This document shows positions 24,723 to 31,731 of a stretch of DNA of 64,000 nt, one piece after another. A model generated the notes under the pieces. That model searched no databases and was not told where the DNA came from. It was given only the letters and a program-made list of their open reading frames with translations. Every line of letters starts with the position of its first letter. The stretch's first letter is position 1. The translations under genes and the position numbers were made by a program. Where the stretch lies: NCBI RefSeq assembly GCF_003205575.1, contig NZ_PYBW01000040.1, positions 33,938 through 97,937 on the forward strand. Direction: 5' to 3'. The DNA comes from Streptomyces tateyamensis. GTDB taxonomy: Bacteria; Actinomycetota; Actinomycetes; Streptomycetales; Streptomycetaceae.

Positions 24723-25957
24723 GGCAGCTCCGCGGTAATGGTGGTGGGGCCGCCGACGGGGCTGCTGACGTGGAAGGCCCCGTCGAGGGAGCCGACCCGC
24801 TTGGCCAGCCCGGTCAGCCCCGTGCCGGCGGCGGCGTCGGCACCGCCCAGCCCGTCGTCGGTAACGCGCACTCGCAGCATCTCGCCGACCTGACGGACTG
24901 TCACCTCTGCACGCATCGCATTGGCGTGCTTCGTCGCATTGGTCAGCGCCTCCGAGATCACGAAGTACGCGACCGACTCCACGCTGGGCGCCACCCGCTC
25001 CTCCAGATCGACCCGCAGCCGCACCGGCAGGGGCGTGCGGGCAGCCAGCCCGGACAACGCCGCGTCCAGCCCCCGGTCTTCGAGCACGGCCGGGTGCAGC
25101 CCCCGCACCAGGTCATTGAGTTCGACGATGGCCTCCTTCGCCTCCAGGTGCGCTCTCGCGATCACGTCGCGGGCATCACTCGGCAGGTCCGGGCGGCCGG
25201 CAATGGCCAGACCCAGGTTGACCGCGAGGGATACCAACCGCTGCTGGGTGCCGTCGTGCAGGTCGCGCTCGATCCGGCGGCGCTCCGCGTCGACGGCCTC
25301 GATCAAGTCGGTCCGACTCACGGCCAGCTGATCGACCCGCTCCTGGAGCCGCTGCGCCCGGCTGGGCCCGAGCAGGCCCAACGCCAGCCGCGCCTCGGCC
25401 CGGGCTACTGCCCATGCGGTCCAGGGCAGGGCGCCCAGGAGGAGGAGTCCGGCCGCTGTGTAGACCGGCAGCTGGGTCAGGTAGCCGAACCAGTCCTGGC
25501 GGAGTCCGCCCGGCAGCGCCCATGCCCAGGCGTAGGCGATGGTGCCCGCCAGGCCCGCCGCCGCCAGCACGAGCACCAGCAGTTCCAGCAGCGCGAGCAG
25601 CGGGCCCAGCAGGAGGTGGTAGCCGATCTTGCGCCAAGGCCGCGTCGCCGCGAGCCACCGAACGACCGAAGCCCACGTCCATCGATCCGGCGCGGCGGGG
25701 GTGAGCCGGGGGACGTCCACACCGATGAGCGCCCGGTAGCGGGCCCGCTGAGCGGCCGTCAGTACCGGGGTGCCGAGCAGGATCAGCGGGGCCGACACGG
25801 ACGCCGTCAGGAGCCAGTTCCCGGTCTCGGCGCTAGTCGCCGCCGCCCAGGCCCACACGGGCACCAACGCCAGGTGCGGCGGGACACCGGCGGCCAGAAA
25901 GCCGGTGTCCCGCCGTGCCCGAAGGGCCGAGCGTCTCAGCCCCGCTGGAATGGTCAT
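24710..25957 (-). CDS. Membrane histidine kinase, HisKA_3 (NarL partner) type
   Basis: 415 residues. The N-terminal half is hydrophobic with about four membrane segments. The dimerisation domain carries the phospho-acceptor His in ERRRIERDLHDGTQQRL, diagnostic for HisKA_3 kinases, followed by an HATPase domain with ISEALTNATKHA (N box) and DDGLGGAD (G1). It phosphorylates the regulator encoded directly downstream. There is no large extracellular sensor, so it probably senses within the membrane. Confidence 0.92.
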   Translation of the reverse strand: MTIPAGLRRSALRARRDTGFLAAGVPPHLALVPVWAWAAATSAETGNWLLTASVSAPLILLGTPVLTAAQRARYRALIGVDVPRLTPAAPDRWTWASVVRWLAATRPWRKIGYHLLLGPLLALLELLVLVLAAAGLAGTIAYAWAWALPGGLRQDWFGYLTQLPVYTAAGLLLLGALPWTAWAVARAEARLALGLLGPSRAQRLQERVDQLAVSRTDLIEAVDAERRRIERDLHDGTQQRLVSLAVNLGLAIAGRPDLPSDARDVIARAHLEAKEAIVELNDLVRGLHPAVLEDRGLDAALSGLAARTPLPVRLRVDLEERVAPSVESVAYFVISEALTNATKHANAMRAEVTVRQVGEMLRVRVTDDGLGGADAAAGTGLTGLAKRVGSLDGAFHVSSPVGGPTTITAELPCAR

Positions 25958-26052
25958 GGCCCTACGCTAGGGCACCGCAGGATGGCGGTGCCATGAACCC
26001 AGTACCCGACCTCATGGCGAACCAGTGGTGCGTTCTGTGTGCGCGGGTTGGA

Positions 26053-26259
26053 TCAGGAGGAGCGGAAAGCCCCGGCCTTGAGGCCGGCGAGGAAGTCGGT
26101 CCAGGAGGGGGCGGGGAAGGCCAGGGCGGGGCCGTGCGGGTCCTTGGAGTCGCGGACCGGCATGACGCCGCGAAGCCCACGGGCAATCTCCAGGCAGTTG
26201 CCCCCCTGCTGGCTGTAGGACGACTTCTGCCAGCGGGCGCTGGACGTGTCCATACTCAC
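26053..26259 (-). CDS. DUF397 small protein
   Basis: 68 residues with the DUF397 pattern: WQKSSYSQQGGNCLEIA near the N-terminus, VPVRDSKDP-like VMPVRDSKDPHGPAL in the middle, and SWTDFLAGLKAG at the end. These proteins are partners of the XRE-DUF5753 regulators in actinomycetes (BldB/WhiJ-type networks). Its ATG overlaps the stop of the regulator gene as ATGA, so the two are coupled. Confidence 0.93.
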   Translation of the reverse strand: MSMDTSSARWQKSSYSQQGGNCLEIARGLRGVMPVRDSKDPHGPALAFPAPSWTDFLAGLKAGAFRSS

Positions 26260-27086
26260 TGAATTTCCTTCCGAACAGCGCGAAGCATCTCAAGTGACGC
26301 TAGCTCAGATAGCGCCCCCACTTGGAGACGATGGTAGTTCCTGTCCCAGGTGGAGAGAATGTCAGCGTCTCTCTGGAGGTAGCCGGATCCTTCGGACTCC
26401 GTGTACCCGGCCAAGCGTCGGTCCGGCAGGGTGGCCAGCACGATCGGCACTGTGAAGGGACGCGACTCGCCCATGGAAAATGGCGCTACCTGGATCGTGA
26501 CCTTCGGTCGGGAAGCCAGGTCCTCCACGAAATCCAGCTGGCCGACGAGGACCCTCCGGCCTCCGACGACTCGCCGCAGGCAGGCTTCGTTGAGGGCGAT
26601 GTAGATGTAGGGAGCTGCTGGACCATCGAGGAGGCGGCGCTGGCGGGCGGCGAGCAGGGCCAGACGTTCGCTGGCCTGCTTCTCGTCGATGAGGCCGCGT
26701 GCGACATCGGCGCTGGCTAAGGCCGCGGCGTAGTCGGGTGTCTGCAACGGTCCGGGGATCACGTCCAGCTCGAACATGCGGATCTCGGTCGCACGAGCTT
26801 CCTCTGCCAGGTACTCCGAGAACCCTTCCAGCAAGGCGCGATTCTTGATCGCCTGCCAAAGGATCTGGAAGGTGAGTCCGGTCCCGAAGAACGCATCGGC
26901 CTTGACGGCGAACTTGCGGCCGGGTGACTTCACGGCTGTTTCGAGCCCGGAGATATGACCGCCAGTGCACCCCAGATGCTGGCCCAGCTGATCTTGGGTC
27001 AAGCCGCGCTCATTGCGTGACCTGCGGAGTTGGTCGCCGAACGCAGCCCCGGGGGAGACGCTTGGGTCAAGGCGCTTCAGATTCAT
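26256..27086 (-). CDS. XRE-family regulator with DUF5753 (Scr1/WhiJ type)
   Basis: 276 residues from the ATG at 27086, chosen because GGAGGG lies 6 bases before it; a TTG at 27101 would add five residues. The N-terminal helix-turn-helix (LRRSRNERGLTQDQLGQHLGC) is followed by DUF5753 with the typical MFELDVIPGPLQTPDYAAAL and RPKVTIQVAPFSMGE segments. Such regulators act with DUF397 partners in developmental control. An inverted repeat overlaps the upstream region and may be its own operator. Confidence 0.92.
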   Translation of the reverse strand: MNLKRLDPSVSPGAAFGDQLRRSRNERGLTQDQLGQHLGCTGGHISGLETAVKSPGRKFAVKADAFFGTGLTFQILWQAIKNRALLEGFSEYLAEEARATEIRMFELDVIPGPLQTPDYAAALASADVARGLIDEKQASERLALLAARQRRLLDGPAAPYIYIALNEACLRRVVGGRRVLVGQLDFVEDLASRPKVTIQVAPFSMGESRPFTVPIVLATLPDRRLAGYTESEGSGYLQRDADILSTWDRNYHRLQVGALSELASLEMLRAVRKEIQ

Positions 27087-27099
27087 CTGGCCCTCCGTC

Positions 27100-27116
27100 A
27101 ACTCACCTTTTGAGTT
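27100..27116. promoter_or_regulatory. Inverted repeat AACTCA-N5-TGAGTT upstream of the XRE gene
   Basis: Perfect 6-base arms with a 5-base spacer, 14 bases before the chosen XRE start. Nearby GAGTT copies extend to about 27135. It lies between the regulator and the divergent small-ORF cassette, so it could control both; autoregulation is inferred. Confidence 0.45.
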
Positions 27117-27237
27117 CCGAGAGTTGCGAGACTCCCGCTGACTGGCGATCGTAGTCCCTGCCGGTAGTCACCTGGCTACCGATTGCGACGGTGGGATCCG
27201 TCTGCCGGTTGCCCACACCCATCTCGCACGCCCCCGA

Positions 27238-27255
27238 AAGGGAGTGAGCTCCCTT
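27238..27255 (+). promoter_or_regulatory. Hairpin covering the ribosome binding site of a 34-residue ORF
   Basis: AAGGGAG (27238-27244) pairs perfectly with CTCCCTT (27249-27255) around a TGAG loop. The left arm contains the GGGAG ribosome binding site, and the right arm ends one base before the ATG at 27257. Confidence 0.6.
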
Positions 27256-27256
27256 C

Positions 27257-27361
27257 ATGGCCAAGCGACTCGACCGGCTCCGTGCCCTGGTGAGCAGGGT
27301 GCGCCGACGGCCTCGCTGCCCCCTTCGATGGCACAACTGCCCCCTCTGCACCGCGAAGTGA
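27257..27361 (+). CDS. 34-residue basic Cys-containing peptide, unknown
   Basis: The frame from ATG 27257 to TGA 27359-27361 encodes a very basic peptide (many Arg in its first half) ending in PRCPLRWHNCPLCTAK, with a CPLC pair. It begins just after a hairpin that covers its ribosome binding site. It sits first in a run of three small same-strand ORFs facing the XRE-DUF397 pair. Its size and lack of homologue recognition make it uncertain, but the Cys pattern echoes the next ORFs. Confidence 0.4.
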   Translation: MAKRLDRLRALVSRVRRRPRCPLRWHNCPLCTAK

Positions 27362-27371
27362 GGAACCACCC

Positions 27372-27542
27372 ATGCCCGAGCCCAGGATGACCCTGCGCGT
27401 CTACCGGCTGGCCCCCGACGGGACCCGTACCGACCTGACCGCGACCGAGACCGCCGGGGTGGAGCCCGACGGTTCGCGGTTCCTGGAGGACCACCCGTGC
27501 CGGTGTCAGCGCTGCTGCGCGCAGTCCGGGGAGCCCGCGTGA
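27372..27542 (+). CDS. 56-residue small protein with Cys-rich tail, unknown
   Basis: Starts at ATG 27372, ten bases after the preceding ORF's stop. The body (MTLRVYRLAPDGTRTDLT) looks like a small beta-rich domain, and the tail HPCRCQRCCAQSG carries four Cys, which could bind zinc. Its TGA overlaps the GTG of the next ORF. Similar small proteins are common next to XRE-DUF397 pairs in streptomycetes, but no function is known to me. Confidence 0.6.
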   Translation: MPEPRMTLRVYRLAPDGTRTDLTATETAGVEPDGSRFLEDHPCRCQRCCAQSGEPA

Positions 27543-27715
27543 ACGAGTTGCCCAGTCCCGAGCCGGTTCCCGACTGTGCCGAGTGCGCGCGATTCCTGGC
27601 TCGCCTCGCGGCGACGCCGGCGCAGACCTCCGAGTGGACGGACGTGCGGGTGCTCTGGCGCCGGCACCTCGTCGCCCAGCACCCCGTGAGTGGGGTGGGG
27701 ACGAGCAGCTGCTGA
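27539..27715 (+). CDS. 58-residue small protein with CxxC motif, unknown
   Basis: GTG 27539 overlaps the preceding stop (GTGA), a strong reason to prefer it over the GTG at 27497. The sequence has VPDCAECARFLARLAA followed by LWRRHLVAQH, a pattern of short actinobacterial proteins with one CxxC and an amphipathic helix. It is probably co-expressed with the 56-residue protein. Confidence 0.65.
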   Translation: MNELPSPEPVPDCAECARFLARLAATPAQTSEWTDVRVLWRRHLVAQHPVSGVGTSSC

Positions 27716-27765
27716 CGCCGAAAAACCCAGCGCCGCAGGTGTGCGGGCCGGGGCATCATGTCGGC

Positions 27766-28071
27766 ATGACAGACCAGAACTTCGACTGGGTGACTCTCTT
27801 CTGCTTCGAGAACGTCGCCGGCTCCCCGCGGCCGGGTCGACTGACGGCGGTTTGACTGCGCGACCGCGGCATCGACTGGTACCCGTTCGCCGCCGACGAG
27901 GTCAGGATCGACCTGATGTGCGGCAAGCGCGCGGACGGGCGCTGGCACGGCACGGTCGCCGTCCGCTTCCGCGCCGACGCGCTTCGGCGCCTCGGGTTGC
28001 ATCCTGACCAGCCGACCTCGGTCCCGGCGGACCCGCCGCCGCCGAAGTGGTGGGGCCCGTGGGCTCGGTGA
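27766..28071 (+). pseudogene. Small ORF interrupted by an in-frame UGA
   Basis: From ATG 27766 the frame encodes 29 residues (FDWVTLFCFENVAGSPRPG and following), meets TGA at 27853-27855, then continues in the same frame with good codon usage for 71 more residues (IDWYPFAADEVRIDLMCGKR ... WWGPWAR) to TGA at 28069-28071. The likely explanation is a nonsense mutation in a ~100-residue gene of unknown function. The stop context is UGA followed by CUG, which can be leaky, so readthrough is an alternative. Confidence 0.6.
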
Positions 28072-28206
28072 GGCTCACGCGACGCCGGCCGGAGTGGCTG
28101 GGCAGTTCCGGTCGCGCCGACGGACCGGGAGGGAGCGAGCGGCTGGCTCCCACGGCCAAGCGCGGTGACGGTCGCTCCTACCAACCCCCTTGGCAGCGAC
28201 CCGCCG

Positions 28207-28917
28207 TCAGTACGCCGCCAGGTGCTCCCGCACCAGGGCGAAGGCCGCCGCAGGGTCGGCCGCCCGGCTGACGCCGCGGCCCACGACCACGTGTGACGCA
28301 CCGTCAGCAACGGCCGCGCCGGGGGTGACGGCCCGGGCGTGGTCGTCCGGGGAGCCGCCCGGGAGGCTCACGCCCGGGGTGACGACGAGTGCCTCGGGGC
28401 CCAACGGCCCCCGCAGGCTGGCGACTTCCTGCGGCGAGGCGATCACCCCGTCGCAGCCGGCGCGTTGGACCAGCGCCGCCAGTCGCAGGACCTGGTCCGC
28501 CACGCCGGAGCCCACGGCCACGCTCACGCCCACCGCCGCGAGGTCGGCGTCGGTCATGCTGGTGACCACCGTCAGGGCCAGGACCGGCAGGCCGGGGAAC
28601 TCGCGGGCGGCCGCCACCGCCGCGCCCAGGATGCCCGGTCCGCCCATGCTGTGCACGGTCACCATCGACACCCCGAGGGCGCCCGCCGCGCGGACCGCAC
28701 CGGCCACCGAGTTCGGAATCTCGAAGAGCTTGAGGTCCAGGAAGACCTCCTTGCCCTGCTCGACCAGCCAGGTCACCAACGACGGCCCGGCCGCGGTGAG
28801 CATTTCCAGGCCCACCTTGTAGCAGTGGCACGCGTTGCCGAGTCGGGTCACCAGGGCTTCGGCGGCGGCGCGGTTGTCGAAGTCCAGGGCGACGATGATC
28901 TGACGGTGCGGGTCCAT
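28207..28917 (-). CDS. pyrF: Orotidine 5'-phosphate decarboxylase family protein with altered active-site loop
   Basis: 236 residues of the OMP decarboxylase barrel: VALDFDN (Asp 12), YKVGLEM (Lys 34), DLKLFEIPN (Asp 61, Lys 63) and a phosphate-binding VVTPGVSLPGG plus VVGRGVSRA. The canonical loop is DxKxHDIPN; here the His-Asp pair is Phe-Glu, so the second catalytic Asp is Glu 66. The family makes UMP from OMP. The change could reduce activity or mark a different decarboxylase in the superfamily. It lies alone, away from other pyrimidine genes, which fits a secondary copy. Confidence 0.8.
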   Translation of the reverse strand: MDPHRQIIVALDFDNRAAAEALVTRLGNACHCYKVGLEMLTAAGPSLVTWLVEQGKEVFLDLKLFEIPNSVAGAVRAAGALGVSMVTVHSMGGPGILGAAVAAAREFPGLPVLALTVVTSMTDADLAAVGVSVAVGSGVADQVLRLAALVQRAGCDGVIASPQEVASLRGPLGPEALVVTPGVSLPGGSPDDHARAVTPGAAVADGASHVVVGRGVSRAADPAAAFALVREHLAAY

Positions 28918-28990
28918 GGCGCCGATTGTGGATCATGGCCACGGACCTGCATCTCACCGGCATCCGCCGTCCGGCATCCCGCGTCCGGCG

Positions 28991-30796
28991 TCAGCCCACG
29001 GTCACCGTGAACGGACCGGCCAGCACCGAGTAGCCGTCGTTGGCCAGGTAGTACGCGTCGTACTTGGACCCGGCGCTCAGCTTGCCGGTGGACAGGGTCA
29101 CCGCGCCGCTCTGGTTGGGCGTGTAGGACCAGACGAGCGAGGACTGCGCGCCCGGCTTGACGCCCGCCGGGTAGAGGCCGACCCAGTTCTTCGCGCTGAC
29201 CTGGGAGGCGTTCGGCAGCGCGTAGCGCAGCGTGAGGTTGCCGCCGCTCGCGACCGCGTTCAGGTCGCCGGTCAGGGTGGGACCGGTGGCCGTGGCCGGC
29301 GCGAAGGCGGCGTTCAGCGGGGTCGCGTAGGTGTCGTTGGCGGTCAGGCCAGGAAGGCCGAGCGCGCTCTCGATGGTGCGGCCGATCGAGTAGTGGTCGT
29401 AGTGCGCCGGGCTGCTGGTGCCGGCCGGGACGGTGCCCCGCGAGCCGAGCACGACGGTGGCCACGTGGTTGTAGCCCTCGGTCTCGCTCTCGTCCCAGGT
29501 GAGCACGAGCAGCGAGCGCTGCTGGGTCCAGGCGGGGGAGGAGAGCACCGGGGCCAGCGTCTGCTTCAGCCAACCGTCCTGCACCTGCAGGCTGGTGGCG
29601 CTGCCGTTCCCGGAGGCCTCGCCGTCGTAGTAGTCGTCGGCGGCGATCCAGGAGAAGTTCGGCGTGGTGGCGGCCGACTTGAGATCGGTGGTCAGCTGCG
29701 TGGTGTCGAACAGGTGCGCCGCGCAGCGGGCCGCGTTGCCGCTGATGTCGGTGTAGTTGATGAATGGAGCGTCGTCCGGCATGTACTTGGCGTCGTACTG
29801 CGTGGTCGTGTTGCAGGGGGTGCCCATGCCCTGCTCGTAGGCCTTCCAGCTCTTGCCGGCGGCCTCCAGGGTGTCACCGAGGTTGCGCTGCGGGGAGTTG
29901 ATGTTGGGCCAGTAGGTGGCACCCTTGGTGTAGGTGTCGCCGCCGGCGATGGCGAGGTAGTTCTCGTCGCTCGGGTGGTAGACGCCGTGCGCGTCGGTGA
30001 GGGTGGCACCCTGCGCCATCAGGCTGTGCGTGAACGGGGTGTCGGTCGGGTCGTTCATGATCTCGGAGTAGTCGGTGTTCTCCATCATGACGGTGAACAC
30101 GTGGTCGTAGCCCGGCACCTGGGAGACGGGCGGGGCGACCGGGGCCGGCGTGGTGACCGGGGTGTCGAGGCTGAGCGAGAGGTTGTCCAGGTAGCCGGTC
30201 TCGCTGCTGGTGGACAGGAACTGGACCTCGACCTGGATCGACCGGGTGCCGGCCGGGACGGCGCCGGTGGTGCTGCGGGCGAGGAACTTGCTGGACAGCC
30301 CGCGGTCGGTCGCGGAGACGGTGGGCAGCTTGCCGGTGCTGCCGAGCGGGTTGCCGTGCACGTCCTGGAAGTGCACGGCCACCGCGGCGTAGCCGCCGTA
30401 GGTGGTCCAACCACCCAGCCAGCCGGCCAGGTTGTAGTGCACGCCGCCGCCGTCGATGGCGCTCGCGGCCGAGGAGACGTCGACCGACTGCGACATCGAG
30501 CCGTCGCCGAAGTTGCCGGGGCCGAAGAAGGCCTTACCCGGGGTGCCGGTGCCCGGCAGGCCGAAGGAGGCGACCGAGTGGCACATCACGTTGACCCCGC
30601 CGGCCTGGACGGTCCAGCCCGGGACGGTGGTGGCCGCGCTCCAGTCTCCGGTGCAGTAGCCGCCGGCCTCGGCGTCGCCGTTGACGAGCAGGTTGCCGCC
30701 GGCGGCGGCCGCCTGGGCGGGTGCGGGCGCGGTGACGACGAGCGCACCGAGCAGGGGCAGGGTGGCGGCCAGCAGGGGGCTCCAGCGCAGTCGCAT
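28991..30796 (-). CDS. Secreted phosphoesterase (acid phosphatase/phospholipase C-like superfamily)
   Basis: 601 residues from ATG 30796, which gives a signal peptide ending at AQAAAAGG; an upstream start at 30871 would bury it. Residues 30-220 form a jelly-roll-like domain (NLLVNGDAEAGG ... QVEVQF). The PF04185-type catalytic domain follows: HVFTVMMENTDYSEI at its start, DENYLAIAGG, and LLVLTWDESETEGYNH near its end. A C-terminal Ig-like domain ends the protein. It likely hydrolyses phosphomonoesters or phospholipids outside the cell. The upstream region contains three operator-like repeats. Confidence 0.85.
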   Translation of the reverse strand: MRLRWSPLLAATLPLLGALVVTAPAPAQAAAAGGNLLVNGDAEAGGYCTGDWSAATTVPGWTVQAGGVNVMCHSVASFGLPGTGTPGKAFFGPGNFGDGSMSQSVDVSSAASAIDGGGVHYNLAGWLGGWTTYGGYAAVAVHFQDVHGNPLGSTGKLPTVSATDRGLSSKFLARSTTGAVPAGTRSIQVEVQFLSTSSETGYLDNLSLSLDTPVTTPAPVAPPVSQVPGYDHVFTVMMENTDYSEIMNDPTDTPFTHSLMAQGATLTDAHGVYHPSDENYLAIAGGDTYTKGATYWPNINSPQRNLGDTLEAAGKSWKAYEQGMGTPCNTTTQYDAKYMPDDAPFINYTDISGNAARCAAHLFDTTQLTTDLKSAATTPNFSWIAADDYYDGEASGNGSATSLQVQDGWLKQTLAPVLSSPAWTQQRSLLVLTWDESETEGYNHVATVVLGSRGTVPAGTSSPAHYDHYSIGRTIESALGLPGLTANDTYATPLNAAFAPATATGPTLTGDLNAVASGGNLTLRYALPNASQVSAKNWVGLYPAGVKPGAQSSLVWSYTPNQSGAVTLSTGKLSAGSKYDAYYLANDGYSVLAGPFTVTVG

Positions 30797-30888
30797 TCGG
30801 AGGTACCTCGTCCCAATCGCTGAGGGGGAATTGAGATGAACGGGACATAGGTATCGGTCGGGGCTGTCCAACGGAAGAACTTCGACCG

Positions 30889-30952
30889 AACTTGCTCAGA
30901 CAAGTTCGGCCTAGTTGCTTGGACAACTCGTCAACTGTTGTTCAGACAAGTT
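30889..30952. promoter_or_regulatory. Three phased TTG-N6-CAA operator-like repeats in the divergent promoter region
   Basis: Units at 30889-30906 (AACTTG-N6-CAAGTT), 30913-30928 (AGTTG-N6-CAACT) and 30935-30952 share the core TTGYTYRGACAA with inverted arms. Their starts are 24 and 22 bases apart, about two helical turns, so a regulator would bind one face. They lie between the phosphoesterase (leftward) and the type VII-like operon (rightward) in a 366-base gap that is otherwise without features. Confidence 0.6.
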
Positions 30953-31162
30953 GTGCTTGGACGGTCATGAGCCCATGCCCGTGCCCGTGCCCGTGCCGGT
31001 CGGCATGGTCGGGGGGCGGCCTGAGGTCGGGGCTCGACCGGCGCCTTTCCCTCGTGTGCGTGGCGGCTCTTGGCGGGACTGGACGTTCCGTGGACAGGGG
31101 AACGGATTCGGACATAGATTCCCTGACAAGGGTGATCCAAGGCGCTGACGCGGGGGAGAAGA

Positions 31163-31618
31163 ATGACCATGGCGGACTCGGACCTCAACCACCAGCTGGA
31201 CCCGTGGATGTTCGACAAGTCCGGGAACCTCACGCCGCAGGCGCGGCAGCAGCACCCCGACCTGGCCGGCACCCCGGCCGCGATAGGCACCGGCGGCAGC
31301 GGCAGCGGCGGCGGTCAGCCGCTGGTGGTGACCCCGGCCGCGCTGCACACCGCCGGGCAGAACGCCCTCCAACTGGGGAACCGGATGGTCGCCGACTGCC
31401 AGATCCCGGCCGGCAACAGCATGTTCGCGGCCGCGACGGCGATGAGCGGCTGGGCCGTCGGCGGTGCCATCACCACCGCGCACCAGACCTGGGAGATGCA
31501 GTTCCTCACCCTGGGCGGCAACCTGATCACCATCGGGCAGAACATGCAGGACAGCGCCGCCGGGTACACCCGCACGGACAACGCCAACCACGCCCACCTC
31601 CGCGGCATGGACTTCTGA
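31163..31618 (+). CDS. Type VII secretion-like small helical protein
   Basis: 151 residues. The N-terminus has a short LDPWMFDKSGNL segment and a Gly/Ser linker; the rest (ALHTAGQNALQLGNRMVADC ... NMQDSAAGYTRTD) predicts two long helices like WXG100/ESX substrates. A GWAVGG segment lies between them rather than a strict WxG. It precedes a large protein with a clearer WxG-type N-terminus, so both may be secreted together. No ESX ATPase or channel gene is in the window. Confidence 0.6.
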   Translation: MTMADSDLNHQLDPWMFDKSGNLTPQARQQHPDLAGTPAAIGTGGSGSGGGQPLVVTPAALHTAGQNALQLGNRMVADCQIPAGNSMFAAATAMSGWAVGGAITTAHQTWEMQFLTLGGNLITIGQNMQDSAAGYTRTDNANHAHLRGMDF

Positions 31619-31619
31619 C

Positions 31620-31700
31620 GGGTCGACAGGTTCGACGGGTCGACAGGTTCGACGGGTCGAGGGGTCGACTGGTCGACGGATTGCTGGATCGCTGGATCGA
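31620..31700 (+). repeat. Tandem GTCGACAGGTTCGACGG repeat between two type VII-like genes
   Basis: A 17-base unit built on GTCGAC occurs twice perfectly (from 31620 and 31637) and then decays into related GTCGA and CTGGATCG copies. It fills the 110-base gap before the large protein and lies outside the likely coding regions. Confidence 0.75.
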
Positions 31701-31731
31701 CGGTTACGAGGACGGGGAAGCAGACAGCCGC

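Noticed and set aside
27853..27855. UGA as a selenocysteine codon
   Set aside because: No SECIS-like stem was evident just downstream, the neighbouring residues fit no selenoprotein family, and streptomycetes mostly lack selenocysteine incorporation.
28916..30823. 635-codon plus-strand open frame opposite the phosphoesterase
   Set aside because: Antisense shadow with repetitive Val/Gly/Arg composition and no recognisable motif.
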